A DNA stretch of 64,000 bases from the NCBI RefSeq assembly GCF_012927345.1, contig NZ_JABBGJ010000004.1, positions 62,001 to 126,000 of the forward strand, in the 5' to 3' direction. Positions 8,807 to 20,749 of the stretch are shown in pieces (position 1 is the first letter of the stretch; every line of letters begins with the position of its first letter). The position numbers and the translations under genes were made by a program. The notes under the pieces were generated by a model, which saw only the letters and a program-made list of their open reading frames with translations, had not been told where the DNA came from and made no database searches. The DNA is from Paraburkholderia polaris. Lineage in GTDB: Bacteria; Pseudomonadota; Gammaproteobacteria; Burkholderiales; Burkholderiaceae.

Positions 8807-9607
8807 TTAGACCGGCGTCGCGGCAGGAACAGGTACGGGTATGGCAAGCGGCATGTCGCGCAGCGCAGCGGCAACAGAATCGAGAAAACGCTGCGGCAAC
8901 TCGGCGTGGACCCAGTGGCCCGCTGCGCCGATGACCTCGACCTCCACCTGCTCAAACATCGGGCGAAACTCGGCGCCGTCGAGCCGCGCGACGTAACCGG
9001 AGCATCCGCCGGCAATCACGTGTACCGGCTGCGAGCAGCGCATTTCGCGCAATTCGGCGGGGAAAGCACTCAGGCACTGGATGGCGGTGGCAATGCCCGG
9101 CAGGTTGGTACGCCAGTCAACGAGCGCATTGCCCAACGCCGGGTGCTGCATGAGAATCGGCACCAGACGGGTCAGGCGCTCCCATGCGTCGGCGTGACCG
9201 AAGGCGCCGAGCATGCCCGCGCCGCGCATCGCGTCGGTGAACAGCAACAGGTGATCGGCGTAACTGACCGGCGCAATGTCGACCACGATCAGGGGGCCCA
9301 CGCGCTCGGGATGCAACAGGGCAAGCGCCATCGCCGTCTTGCCACCCATGCTGTGCCCCATGATCGCGGGCCGCTCCAGCCCCTCTTGCTCGATCAGGCG
9401 GAGCACGTCGTCGGCCATCTCGGGGTAGCTCATCGAGTCGGCCCACGGCGACTCTCCGTGGTTGCGCAAATCCATGCTGATCACGCGGTGAGTACCGGCC
9501 AGAACCTGCGCGATGCCCCGCCAATTGCTGGCGGAGCCGAACAACCCGTGCAGGATCAATAGCGGCGGTCCGTCGCCGATCGATTCGTATGCCAGATCAA
9601 GTGTCAT
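8807..9607 (-). CDS. Alpha/beta hydrolase, YbfF-like esterase
   Basis: 266 residues from the ATG at 9607, ten bases after the lpdA stop. An in-frame extension to 9739 would overlap lpdA and encodes Arg-rich text, so it was dropped. Family marks are LHGLFGSASNWRG (oxyanion region), DLRNHGESPW, the nucleophile elbow GHSMGG (about residue 95) and the late His in GHWVH. The substrate is unknown. Its place between lpdA and the malic enzyme suggests a thioesterase or repair-type housekeeping role in the acetyl-CoA operon, but that is a guess. Confidence 0.85.
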   Translation of the reverse strand: MTLDLAYESIGDGPPLLILHGLFGSASNWRGIAQVLAGTHRVISMDLRNHGESPWADSMSYPEMADDVLRLIEQEGLERPAIMGHSMGGKTAMALALLHPERVGPLIVVDIAPVSYADHLLLFTDAMRGAGMLGAFGHADAWERLTRLVPILMQHPALGNALVDWRTNLPGIATAIQCLSAFPAELREMRCSQPVHVIAGGCSGYVARLDGAEFRPMFEQVEVEVIGAAGHWVHAELPQRFLDSVAAALRDMPLAIPVPVPAATPV

Positions 9608-9617
9608 GGTGCGGGGC

Positions 9618-11366
9618 CTATTTCTTCTTCTGCGGAGGCAGATCGGTGCAATGCCCTTCGAAGACTTCCGCGGCCATGCCGATCGACTCGCCCAGGGTTG
9701 GGTGCGGGTGGATGGTCTTGCCGATATCGGCCGGCTCACAGCCCATCTCGATTGCGAGGCACACCTCGCCGATCAGGTCGCCCGCGTGGGTGCCGACGAT
9801 GCCACCGCCAATGACGCGATGGGTGGCTTCGTCGAAGATCAACTTGGTGGAGCCCTCGTCGCGACCATTGGCGATCGCGCGTCCCGATGCTGCCCACGGA
9901 AACAGCGCCTTACCGTACTTGATGCCTTCCGCCTTGCACTGCTCTTCCGTCTTGCCGGCCCAGGCCACCTCAGGGTCGGTGTAGGCGACAGACGGGATCT
10001 GACGCGCGTCGAAGAAGCTCGCTTCGCCATGCGCCGCTTCCGCCGCCACATGCGCTTCATGCACAGCCTTGTGCGCCAGCATCGGCTCACCGACGATGTC
10101 GCCGATCGCAAAGATGTGCGACACGTTGGTACGCATCTGCCGATCGACGTGAATGAAGCCGCGCTCAGTCACCACCACCCCGGCCTTGTCGGCGCCAATC
10201 TTTTTGCCGTTCGGGCTGCGGCCCACGGCCACCAGCACGAGGTCGTAAAGTTGCGGCTCGCCGGGCGCAATGCCGCCGTCGAAGCCGACCTCAATACCGG
10301 CCTCGGTCGCTTTCGCACTCACCGCACGCGTCTTCAACATCACGTGACCGAAGCGGTGTGCATTCATCTTGTCCCAAACCTTCACCAGGTCACGATCGGC
10401 TCCCTGCATCAGGCCGTCGAGCATCTCGACCACATCGATGCGTGTGCCTAGCGTCGAATAGACCGTGGCCATCTCCAACCCGATGATCCCGCCGCCCACG
10501 ACCAGCATGCGCTTGGGGATGCTCTTCAACTGCAGCGCACCGGTCGAGTCGACCACGCGCTCGTCCTCGGGCATGAAGGGCAGTTTCACCGCCTGCGAAC
10601 CCGCCGCGATGATTGCCTTGGCGAACTTGACGACGCGTTTGCCGCCGTCCGCCGCCACAACCTCGAGGTGATGCGGATCGACAAAGCTGCCGACACCGGT
10701 AAGCACTTCAACCTTGCGTGCCCGGGCCATACCGGCGAGGCCGCCGGTAAGCTTGCCGACCACTCCGTCCTTGAAGGCGCGCAGCTTGTCGAGGTCGATC
10801 TCGGGCGCGCCGTAGCGGATGCCGTGATCGGGTAGATGCCTGACCTCATCCATCACCGAAGCGGTGTGCAGCAGCGCCTTGGACGGGATGCAGCCCACGT
10901 TCAGGCACACGCCGCCCAGCGTCGCGTAACGTTCGACCAGCACTGTCTTCATGCCGAGATCGGCGCTGCGAAAAGCTGCTGAGTAGCCGCCGGGGCCAGC
11001 GCCAAGCACCAGCACCTCGCACTCCACATCAGCCTTGCCGCCATAACTCGAGGCCGGCAGCGGCGCCGTGGCAGGCGCAGTTGGGGGCGCCGCGACCGGC
11101 AACGAGACCGGTGCAGATGCGGCACCGGTGGCCTCGACCAGCAGAATCACCGAGCCTTCGCTGACCTTGTCGTCGACCTTTACCTTGAGTTCCTTAACCA
11201 CGCCGGCATGTGTGGACGGGATCTCCATCGAGGCCTTATCGGACTCGACCATGATCAGGCCGGTATCGACGGCGATCACCTCGCCGACCTTCACCATCAA
11301 CTCGATCACTGCGACATCCTTGAAATCGCCGATGTCGGGCACTTTCACTTCTACGAGATTGGTCAT
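9618..11366 (-). CDS. lpdA: Dihydrolipoyl dehydrogenase (E3) with N-terminal lipoyl domain
   Basis: 582 residues, about 110 longer than ordinary E3. The extension is a lipoyl domain with the attachment lysine in [11 protein letters not shown] (about residue 44), joined by an Ala/Pro-rich linker. The E3 core then shows FAD-binding [11 protein letters not shown], the redox disulfide [13 protein letters not shown] and the C-terminal His-Glu pair in [10 protein letters not shown]. It reoxidises the lipoyl groups of the pyruvate dehydrogenase complex. It starts 13 bases after aceF ends. Lipoyl-bearing E3 is known in several beta-proteobacterial PDH operons. Confidence 0.93.
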   Translation of the reverse strand: MTNLVEVKVPDIGDFKDVAVIELMVKVGEVIAVDTGLIMVESDKASMEIPSTHAGVVKELKVKVDDKVSEGSVILLVEATGAASAPVSLPVAAPPTAPATAPLPASSYGGKADVECEVLVLGAGPGGYSAAFRSADLGMKTVLVERYATLGGVCLNVGCIPSKALLHTASVMDEVRHLPDHGIRYGAPEIDLDKLRAFKDGVVGKLTGGLAGMARARKVEVLTGVGSFVDPHHLEVVAADGGKRVVKFAKAIIAAGSQAVKLPFMPEDERVVDSTGALQLKSIPKRMLVVGGGIIGLEMATVYSTLGTRIDVVEMLDGLMQGADRDLVKVWDKMNAHRFGHVMLKTRAVSAKATEAGIEVGFDGGIAPGEPQLYDLVLVAVGRSPNGKKIGADKAGVVVTERGFIHVDRQMRTNVSHIFAIGDIVGEPMLAHKAVHEAHVAAEAAHGEASFFDARQIPSVAYTDPEVAWAGKTEEQCKAEGIKYGKALFPWAASGRAIANGRDEGSTKLIFDEATHRVIGGGIVGTHAGDLIGEVCLAIEMGCEPADIGKTIHPHPTLGESIGMAAEVFEGHCTDLPPQKKK

Positions 11367-11379
11367 TGCAGTACGCCCA

Positions 11380-12693
11380 TCAGAACAGAACGCGCCGCAG
11401 ATCGGCGAGCAGGTTGGCGAAATGGACGTTGAAGCGCGCGGCGGCAGCGCCGTCGATCACGCGATGGTCCCAGGACAACGACAGCGGCAGCGTCAGCCGC
11501 GAGGTCCAGCTCTTGCCGTCGCTGGAGTGCTGCTTCCAGTAGCTCTTGCACACGCCCATGATGGCGACCTCGGGTGCGTTGATGATCGGCGTGAAATAGA
11601 TGCCGCCGATGCCCCCGAGCGAACTGATCGTGAAGCTGCCGCCCTGCATCTGTTCGGGTTTGAGCTTGCCCTCGCGGGCCAGCTTTGCCAGCTCGGTCAT
11701 CTCCTTCGCGATCTCGGGCACGCTCTTGCGATCGGCATCGCGGATCACAGGAACCACCAGCCCGTTCGGCGTATCAGCCGCAAAGCCGATGTGGTAGTAC
11801 TGTTTCAGGACGAGCGCGTCACCGTCGGCGCTCTTCTCAAGGCTCGCGTTGAACTCGGGAAACGCCTTTAGCGTAGCCACCGCTGCCTTCATCATGAACG
11901 GCAGCATGCTGATCTTGATGCCCGATTTCTCCAGTTCCTTGTTCATCTGCACGCGGAACTGCTCGAGATCGGTGATATCGGCTTCGTCGTGCGTGGTGAC
12001 GTGCGGAATGACCACCCAGTTGCGATGCAGGTTGGCCGCCGAGATCTTCTTGATGCGCGATAGCTCCTTACGCTCGACGGGGCCAAACTTCGCGAAGTCG
12101 ACCTTGGGCCAGGGCAGCAGGTCCAGACTGCCACCGCCAGCGGGCACCGCAGCGCTTTTTGCAGCAGTCCCGGCAGTGGCAGCCGACACACCGCCATTGC
12201 TCGCAAATGCTTCGACATCAGCGCGTACGACGCGACCGTGCTCGCCAGTGCCTTTGACCTTGCCAAGATCCACGTTCAGCTCGCGCGCCAGCTTGCGCAC
12301 CGCCGGGCCCGCATACGCAAGCGCGAAGCCGGCTTCGTCGAAGCCGCATGCAGACTTTGCCGGCGCTGGCTCAGGTGCAGGTGCAGGTGCAGGTGTAGGT
12401 GCAAGTGCTGCTACGGCAGCCCCGGGCGAGGCCACGGATGTGGAAGACACCGCTTCAGTGGCAAGGGTCATGATGACGCCGCCTTCGCTAACCTTGTCGC
12501 CAACGCTCACCTGGATCGCCTTGACCACGCCGGCGAGCGGCGCCGGCACATCCATCGTCGCCTTGTCCGATTCGAGCGACACCAATGGGTCTTCAGCCTT
12601 GACCGTGTCGCCGACCTTCACGTATATCTCGATCACCGGCACGTCGTGGAAGTCACCGATGTCGGGCACTTTTATATCGATTGCCTGGTTCAT
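11380..12693 (-). CDS. aceF: Pyruvate dehydrogenase E2, dihydrolipoyl acetyltransferase
   Basis: 437 residues from ATG 12693 ([15 protein letters not shown]), which has a GAGGA ribosome site. In-frame codons further upstream overlap the aceE end. There is a single lipoyl domain (lysine in [11 protein letters not shown]), an Ala/Pro linker (about residues 88-110), an E3/E1-binding domain ([20 protein letters not shown]) and the acetyltransferase domain with catalytic [15 protein letters not shown] near the C-terminus. It moves the acetyl group to CoA. One lipoyl domain, against three in Escherichia coli, fits the extra one carried by LpdA. Confidence 0.93.
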   Translation of the reverse strand: MNQAIDIKVPDIGDFHDVPVIEIYVKVGDTVKAEDPLVSLESDKATMDVPAPLAGVVKAIQVSVGDKVSEGGVIMTLATEAVSSTSVASPGAAVAALAPTPAPAPAPEPAPAKSACGFDEAGFALAYAGPAVRKLARELNVDLGKVKGTGEHGRVVRADVEAFASNGGVSAATAGTAAKSAAVPAGGGSLDLLPWPKVDFAKFGPVERKELSRIKKISAANLHRNWVVIPHVTTHDEADITDLEQFRVQMNKELEKSGIKISMLPFMMKAAVATLKAFPEFNASLEKSADGDALVLKQYYHIGFAADTPNGLVVPVIRDADRKSVPEIAKEMTELAKLAREGKLKPEQMQGGSFTISSLGGIGGIYFTPIINAPEVAIMGVCKSYWKQHSSDGKSWTSRLTLPLSLSWDHRVIDGAAAARFNVHFANLLADLRRVLF

Positions 12694-12715
12694 GTGTTGT
12701 GTCATCCTCAGCATG

Positions 12716-15409
<2,694 letters not shown>

Positions 15410-15710
15410 CTTGTCTCCTTTGTTGTTTCGCGTCCGTGGGCGGCGCGACGGTTTCTTGCCCTAATAATGCAATGGTTGTGCCAGCAGCCACAGGACACAG
15501 CCCCCCTTCAAATCATTGATTCAAAACAACTCATAACCGCTCGCCTCGCAGCGCCTGAATGAAACTCCGTAATAGCGACCATCGGCGTCATATGGTTTTC
15601 CGAGCAACGCGCAGTCCTTCCCGAAGGCCGTCATGCAATACGCTTATCTCGGCGCTATCCAGGGTTCGCTGTCATAACGCTGGCAGCGTTAAGTCAATCT
15701 GTACTCCGAT
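15410..15710. other. aceE upstream region
   Basis: About 300 bases without a gene. It holds the sigma-54-like promoter and the small palindrome AATCATTGATT at 15511-15521. No clear terminator is seen for the sequence that ends at 15711. Confidence 0.6.
15468..15484 (-). promoter_or_regulatory. Strong candidate sigma-54 promoter for aceE
   Basis: The minus strand reads CTGGCACAACCATTGCA. GG at -24 and GC at -12 are ten bases apart, and almost every position fits YTGGCAC-N5-TTGCW. Transcription would start near 15457, giving a leader of about 48 bases before the aceE ATG. Such a promoter needs RpoN and an enhancer-binding activator. None is encoded within the window. Confidence 0.65.
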
Positions 15711-15965
15711 TCACTGGTAGATAGAAAACATGCGTTGAATGTCCTTCGTGTCCTCTGTTCGGGTAAGCGCCAACATCAACAGGATCACGATGTTGGGAAG
15801 TTTGGGCGGCGCGCCTTCGACCGGCGCCTGCGCCGGCGAATTGCAGACCAACGCGGCGCCAAGCCCGAGTCCCAACCAATGTTTGAGTGATTTGAAAACT
15901 TGCAGGTCCCCTCCTTTTTTGCCGAGTTGATCCACCGGCTGGCCCAGGACCACACCGGAGGACAA
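15711..15965 (-). pseudogene. Short remnant, possibly the start of an arylsulfatase-type gene
   Basis: An 84-codon frame. From about codon 23 it reads FKSLKHWLGLGLGAALV, then NSPAQA, a credible signal peptide with an AQA cleavage site, then PPKLPNIVILLM. PNIVxL directly after a signal peptide is how alkaline-phosphatase-fold sulfatases begin, but the rest is unrelated and stops at codon 84. A fine ribosome site (AAGGAGGGG) lies just before the codon where a start would be expected, yet that codon is GTT. It looks like a truncated gene that has also lost its start codon. The family guess is weak. Confidence 0.35.
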
Positions 15966-16029
15966 AAGGTTGTTTGAGAAAGCGCGTTACGCGGATGCGG
16001 GCAATCTCTCCGGCGAACCCCGCTCCGGC

Positions 16030-17322
16030 TTAGTTCGCCAAGGCGTTCTGCTCAGGCGGCTCGAGCATGTCGTCCTCGTCGGTATCACGGGTGGCGCCGA
16101 GCAGGCCTTCCGACTTAGCCACCACCGCAGTGGCGATGCCGTTACCGATCACGTTGGTCGCCGTGCGGCCCATGTCGAGAAACTGGTCGATACCCAGTAT
16201 CAGCAGAACGCCAGCTTCGGGCAGCTTGAACATCGGCAGAACGGCAGCCACCACGACGATGGACGCCCGCGGCACACCGGCGATACCCTTGCTTGTAATC
16301 ATCAGCACCAGCAGCATCGTGATCTGCTCCGTCAGGCTGAGCTGGATGTTGTAGGCCTGAGCGATGAACAGCGACGCGAAGGCCGAGTACATCATCGAGC
16401 CATCGAGATTGAACGAGTAACCGAGCGGCAGCACGAAGCCGGTGATCTTGTCTGGCACACCGAACTTCTTCATCTGCTCCATGACTGTCGGGTAGGCAGC
16501 TTCGCTGCTGGCGGTCGAGAAGGCCAGGATAGTCGGCTGCTTGAGCAGCTTGAGCAGCGTAAAGACACGCGCACCAAGAAACAGATAGCCCGCCCCGATC
16601 AATGCCCCCCACAGCACCAGCAGGGCCAAGTAGAACTCGCCGATGAACTTGCCGTAGGTCACGAGTACGCCGATGCCCTGAACGGTGATCGCGGCGGCCA
16701 CCGCCCCGAATACCCCGAGCGGAGCAACGCGCATCACGAAGTCAGTGACGCGCAGCATCATCTTGCCCAGCTCCTCGATCGGTGCGATCAAATGTTGGCC
16801 GGCGCGGCCCTTGAACGAGGCGATGGCAAAGCCGAAGAACAGCGAGAAGACCAGGATCTGCAGGACCTCGTTTTGGGCCATCGCCTCGAACACGCTCCTC
16901 GGGAAGACGTGAGTAACGAAGTCCTTCAGGTTGAGCGTGGAAGTCTGCAGATTGGTCGTTGCGGCCATGGTCGGCAAGGGCAGGTTGAGCGCGTGGCCCG
17001 GTTGCAGGACGTTCACGAACAGCATCCCGAGCAACAGCGATGCCACCGAAGCGGAGATGAACCAGCCCATTGCCTTGGTGCCCATCCGCCCGACGGCGGA
17101 CGAGTCCCCCATGCTGGCGATGCCACCCACCAGGGTCGCGAACACGAGCGGTGCGATGACCATCTTGATCAGACGCAGGAACACATCTGTGGCAATCGAT
17201 AAATAACCGGCGATCTCTTTCGCTGCCTTCGCGTCGGGTGCATTGATGTTGCAGATGTAACCCACACCGACACCTAGAACCATGGCGACCATGATCCACG
17301 TCGTAAGCTTGTTCGTCTTCAT
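16030..17322 (-). CDS. dctA: C4-dicarboxylate/H+ or Na+ symporter
   Basis: 430 residues with the DAACS family plan: eight membrane helices and two hairpins. Family marks include the serine-rich loop (FSTASSEAAYPTVMEQM), PLGYSFNLDGSMMY, and DMGRTATNVIGNG for substrate and cation binding. It imports succinate, fumarate, malate and often aspartate across the inner membrane. It lies 110 bases after aspA on the same strand, so uptake and aspartate-fumarate interconversion are probably expressed together. Imported malate would feed the malic enzyme encoded nearby. Confidence 0.93.
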   Translation of the reverse strand: MKTNKLTTWIMVAMVLGVGVGYICNINAPDAKAAKEIAGYLSIATDVFLRLIKMVIAPLVFATLVGGIASMGDSSAVGRMGTKAMGWFISASVASLLLGMLFVNVLQPGHALNLPLPTMAATTNLQTSTLNLKDFVTHVFPRSVFEAMAQNEVLQILVFSLFFGFAIASFKGRAGQHLIAPIEELGKMMLRVTDFVMRVAPLGVFGAVAAAITVQGIGVLVTYGKFIGEFYLALLVLWGALIGAGYLFLGARVFTLLKLLKQPTILAFSTASSEAAYPTVMEQMKKFGVPDKITGFVLPLGYSFNLDGSMMYSAFASLFIAQAYNIQLSLTEQITMLLVLMITSKGIAGVPRASIVVVAAVLPMFKLPEAGVLLILGIDQFLDMGRTATNVIGNGIATAVVAKSEGLLGATRDTDEDDMLEPPEQNALAN

Positions 17323-17432
17323 GATGTCCTGTCTCCGGCAACTGCGGCAGATCGTGGTCTGTCCGTCGATATGTACCTGGGCAACTCGTCCCTTCCCGGC
17401 TCAACACCGGGCACTTTATGCGGCCAGATCGC

Positions 17433-18860
17433 TTACCGTGTCGGCGGGATATGAAGCGGCGTGGGTTGCGTGAGCACCTCTGGCTTGAGGATCTCGTCGA
17501 GTTGTTGCTCGGACAACAGTCCCCGCTCAAGCACGATGTCGTAGACGCGCCCGCCCGAGGCATGTGCCTCCATCGCCACGGATGTCGCGTTGGCGTAGCC
17601 GATGTATGGATTGAGCGCCGTTACGATGCCGATCGAGTTCTCGACCGACGCGCGCAAGCGCGCTTCGTTGGCTGTAATTCCTTTGACGCAGCGCTCGGCG
17701 AGTGTCAAGCAGCCGTTGCGCAGGTGGGTCACGCTCTTGAACAGGCTGTGCGCGATGATCGGCTCAAAAGCATTCAACTGGAGCTGACCGGCCTCGGCCG
17801 CGAAACTCACGGTGACATCGTTGCCGATAACCTCGAAGGCAATCTGGTTGACTACCTCGGGGATAACCGGGTTAACCTTCCCCGGCATGATGCTCGATCC
17901 AGCCTGCATCGGCGGGAGGTTGATCTCCCCAAGACCCGCGCGCGGACCGCTGGAGAGCAGACGCAAGTCGTTGCAGGTTTTCGAGAGTTTGACTGCCACG
18001 CGCTTGAGCACACCGGACAACTGAACGAAAGCGCCACAGTCCTGCGTTGCTTCTATGAGGTTGGGTGCCGTGACAAGCGGGATGCCCGTAATTTCCTTGA
18101 GATGCTTCAGGATCAGCGGTGCGTAATCGGGATGCGCGGTAATGCCCGTACCGATCGCCGTCGCGCCCATGTTGATTTCGCAGATCAGCAGAGCCGCCTC
18201 TCGAAGCCGTTCCTCATCCTCTCCGAGCATCACGGCGTAGGTGCTGAATTCCTGGCCGAGCGTCATCGGCACCGCATCCTGCAATTGCGTACGTCCCATT
18301 TTCAGAACGTCCTTGAACTCCAGCGCCTTTGCTTCGAAGGCGCGTCGCAAAACGGCCATCGCCTCGATGAGACTCAGAATGCCGAACCAGGTCGCGATTT
18401 TCAGGGCCGACGGGTACACGTCGTTGGTGCTCTGACCGATGTTGACCTGCTCGTTCGGGTGCAAATACTGGTATTCACCCTTTTTCTTCCCTAACAGTTC
18501 GAGCGCGCGGTTGGCGATCACCTCGTTGGCATTCATGTTGGTCGAGGTCCCCGCGCCGCCCTGAATGACGTCGACCACAAACTGATCATGCAGCTTGCCT
18601 TCCAGCAATTCAGCGCAGGCGCCGACGATGGCGTTACAACGCGTCCCGTCGAGCAGACCCAACTCATGATTCGCCTGCGCGGCGGCCTGCTTGATGGACG
18701 CCAGTGCCTTGATCAACTCCGGGTATACCGAGATCGGCGAACCGGTAATCGGGAAATTTTCCAGCGCGCGTAGCGTGTGAACCCCATAGTAGACGTGAGC
18801 GGGAACGTCACGGTCACCAAGCAGATCATGTTCGGATCTAAAGAATATTTCAGCAGCCAT
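17433..18860 (-). CDS. aspA: Aspartate ammonia-lyase
   Basis: 475 residues from ATG 18860, which has the ribosome site GAGGAG. The frame extends 40 codons upstream without family similarity. The signature GSSIMPGKVNPVIPE (flexible catalytic loop, about residue 320) and GGAGTSTNMNANEVIANRA identify the aspartase/fumarase superfamily. The N-terminal MAAEIFFRSEHDLLGDRDVP favours aspartase over fumarase. It splits aspartate into fumarate and ammonia. It is followed by dctA. Confidence 0.92.
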   Translation of the reverse strand: MAAEIFFRSEHDLLGDRDVPAHVYYGVHTLRALENFPITGSPISVYPELIKALASIKQAAAQANHELGLLDGTRCNAIVGACAELLEGKLHDQFVVDVIQGGAGTSTNMNANEVIANRALELLGKKKGEYQYLHPNEQVNIGQSTNDVYPSALKIATWFGILSLIEAMAVLRRAFEAKALEFKDVLKMGRTQLQDAVPMTLGQEFSTYAVMLGEDEERLREAALLICEINMGATAIGTGITAHPDYAPLILKHLKEITGIPLVTAPNLIEATQDCGAFVQLSGVLKRVAVKLSKTCNDLRLLSSGPRAGLGEINLPPMQAGSSIMPGKVNPVIPEVVNQIAFEVIGNDVTVSFAAEAGQLQLNAFEPIIAHSLFKSVTHLRNGCLTLAERCVKGITANEARLRASVENSIGIVTALNPYIGYANATSVAMEAHASGGRVYDIVLERGLLSEQQLDEILKPEVLTQPTPLHIPPTR

Positions 18861-18924
18861 GGACAAGCTCCTCACGCAGGATCGGGGTTGAAGACACCCT
18901 TGCACCTTAGAGAGGAAAAAGAAC

Positions 18925-18943
18925 TGACGCGACCGTAATGCCA
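18925..18943 (-). promoter_or_regulatory. Weak sigma-54-like element before aspA
   Basis: The minus strand reads TTGGCATTACGGTCGCG. GG and GC are ten bases apart, but the -12 part is TCGC instead of TTGC. It lies about 70 bases before the aspA start. It may be chance, and is listed because two better matches occur in this window. Confidence 0.25.
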
Positions 18944-19001
18944 ATTTTTCATCACACGCGTCAGTCCACGCATACCTCATTCGGGTTTCCGCGAATTCGT
19001 C

Positions 19002-19271
19002 TTATAAGAGCCCCTTTTCCGACGCCACCCGCTGTCTGTGGACAGCGATCAGATGCACATGACCGAAACGGCACAGTCTGCGGCGCGGCTTCGAAACAAG
19101 CCTGCTGGAAGCGCGCGATCGGATTGCGAAGTCAGTCGTCTGAAATTCAGTTGCCGGATTCACTACGGACATGAACGTCAGTCTTGCAGAGGAAATCCAC
19201 TGGCCGTCAATATAGAAACTGCCATAAGTTTTCGGATCGACGTTGTGGCTATGCGGTGATTGATAAGTCAT
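19002..19271 (-). pseudogene. Aldehyde dehydrogenase, N-terminal fragment
   Basis: The frame starts MTYQSPHSHNVDPKTYG, then SFYIDGQWI and VVNPATE, the standard opening of NAD-dependent aldehyde dehydrogenases, and then turns into unrelated text and stops after 89 codons. Normal enzymes have about 480 residues. Its ATG overlaps the stop of the preceding oxidase remnant by four bases (ATGA), so the two were once neighbours in an operon. Confidence 0.65.
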
Positions 19272-19467
19272 CCAATGAGATCCTTAAAACGATAATAGGC
19301 ACCGACGACCGGGAGAACATTGGCTCCTCTCTTCGCCAGAGCCAGCGCAGCTGACAGACCGGTAAAGCCGGCGCCAACGATCACCACATCCGCGCTGCCG
19401 TTCGGCGGACCTTCGGCCGTTCCAATGCACGGGGTGCCGTATCAAGCCAGTAGGGTTTAAGTTTCAT
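19268..19467 (-). pseudogene. PuuB-like FAD oxidoreductase, both ends with the middle deleted
   Basis: ATG 19467 starts MKLKPYWLDTAPR, the typical beginning of gamma-glutamylputrescine oxidases. A frameshift follows, then SADVVIVGAGFTGLSAALALAKRGA, the FAD-binding motif (split here for length as SADVVIVGAGFTG and LSAALALAKRGA). This runs straight into VGAYYRFKDLIG and a stop, which resembles the C-terminal tail of the same family. More than 350 codons between are missing. Start and end therefore survive around an internal deletion, next to the aldehyde dehydrogenase scrap, as expected for a decayed putrescine-type pathway. Confidence 0.6.
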
Positions 19468-19488
19468 GAATACTATTTCCAGACTATG

Positions 19489-19728
19489 TTATGCAAATCG
19501 AGCCACTGACGACATCGCGGCGCCTTTATAGGACGCAATCGATGGCCCGATCACTGCGATCACCATCCGGAACAACACGATAAAAACCCAGCACGGAAAA
19601 GTGCGGGTGAGCCTCCTCAATACGCTCTGTTTCGTTCCTGCAGCATCGACATCGGGAACGGCAGCGGACAAGTCAGCCAATACTGCAGCCACAAGCTCCT
19701 CATGGATCTCGGTGCCCACGTGTGACAA
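19489..19728 (-). pseudogene. DppC-like permease, N-terminal fragment
   Basis: The frame has VLRRLTRTFPCWVFIVLF followed by IAVIGPSIASYKG. A basic stretch, one membrane helix and a Pro-x-Ile-Ala-x-Tyr ending match the start of DppC-type peptide transporter permeases. It ends at codon 79, where about 290 are expected. It overlaps the tail of a DppB-like fragment. Confidence 0.45.
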
Positions 19729-19739
19729 ATGGGGATCGG

Positions 19740-19838
19740 CGGGTCGGTTCCTCGTTGACGCAGCCTCGGGTTAGAGATGATTTGAGCAAGATCGGCGATT
19801 AGCACCAGCGCCAAATAGGCGGCGCAAAACACCATCAC
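19740..19838 (-). pseudogene. DppB-like permease, C-terminal fragment
   Basis: The frame reads MMVFCAAYLALVLIADLAQI then ISNPRLRQRG. A last membrane helix followed by Asp and a DPR- or NPR-type ending is how DppB/OppB permeases finish (usually NLxVDxxYxxxDPRxR). The remainder of the gene is absent. The order DppB end then DppC start is that of peptide ABC operons. Confidence 0.4.
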
Positions 19839-19902
19839 GCAGCCGGCGCTGGCCTACACAGACAACGACTTCGCAATGAACTGCGAAGCGCCGCCTCATC
19901 GA

Positions 19903-20415
19903 TCATATTCGCTTGCTGCAACCCTCCCCCGCACCAAAGAGGGTCTCGAGAGAATAGGGCGGCCTGGCGATTGGCGAATTGATGATTACGTAGCTGAAGT
20001 ACTTTTCGATGCCGATATTGCGCTCCAGCAGCCCCTCCATCACGCTCTGGTAGTGGATGACGTTGCGCGTGACGAACTTGAGCAGGTAGTCGTATCCGCC
20101 CGTGGCGTGGTGGCACTCCATGATCTCGTCGACGCCGCGAATGGCTTCGACGAAGCGTACGAAATCATCGCGACGATGGTCTGCGAGCGTGATCTTGGTA
20201 AACACGACCTGGAAGTCACCGAGCTTCTCGACCCGAACCAGCGCGCCGTAGCCCGCAATAAACCCAGCCTTCTCGAGCCGTTTGACGCGCGTCAGGCACG
20301 GGCTCGCCGAGAGTCCGACCGCATTGGCCAGTTCCACATTGGTAATGCGCCCACACTTCTGCAACTCGGTGAGAATGCGCAAGTCCAGCCGGTCAAGCGT
20401 GCAATCCGTTTTCAT
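19903..20415 (-). CDS. Lrp/AsnC-family transcriptional regulator
   Basis: 170 residues from ATG 20415 (MKTDCTLDRLDLRILTELQ), with a ribosome-like GGAAG before it. The frame extends further upstream without similarity. The N-terminal winged helix-turn-helix has the family pattern ITNVELANAVGLSASPCLTRVKRLE (given in two parts: ITNVELANAVGLS and ASPCLTRVKRLE). The C-terminal RAM domain senses small ligands, usually amino acids. It sits upstream of decayed peptide-transport and amine-oxidation genes on the same strand and divergent from a HAD gene. Its original targets may be the lost genes. Confidence 0.88.
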   Translation of the reverse strand: MKTDCTLDRLDLRILTELQKCGRITNVELANAVGLSASPCLTRVKRLEKAGFIAGYGALVRVEKLGDFQVVFTKITLADHRRDDFVRFVEAIRGVDEIMECHHATGGYDYLLKFVTRNVIHYQSVMEGLLERNIGIEKYFSYVIINSPIARPPYSLETLFGAGEGCSKRI

Positions 20416-20749
20416 CTTCCCTTCCCTCCGTCCGGTCAGATTGGATCCATGTGAGCGCCTTCGCGTCCTCGTCAATATGGATAGCAACCTCACTCCTGAA
20501 TACGACGATCTTGCTGTTCGTACGCGGCGTTCGGCAGCGGGGGATATTGCACGGCAGGAGCTGCCGCGAATCCCCTGATAAACGCTTCGAATTCCTCTTT
20601 TTCACCGATCAATTCGGCGTCGGCGCGAAATTTTTCCTGATTAAACTTTCAATTACCGACATCGCTATCGGTGCTTGCTCCAAGTGGTTTCCGGCAAGCT
20701 CCCTCATTCAAGAATCCCTCGGGATTCGTAACTCATCGAGACTGAAGAC
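20416..20749. other. Divergent promoter region, Lrp/HAD
   Basis: 334 bases without a gene. The right half has AT-rich stretches (20630-20665) that could hold the HAD promoter. No clear operator or hairpin was found. Confidence 0.5.

Noticed and set aside
9608..9739. N-terminal extension of the hydrolase in the PDH operon
   Set aside because: It overlaps lpdA coding sequence and encodes Arg-rich text. The ATG at 9607 gives the standard family start.
15970..17202. A 410-codon plus-strand frame across dctA
   Set aside because: Antisense shadow with an extreme His/Gln/Arg content, opposite a clearly real transporter.
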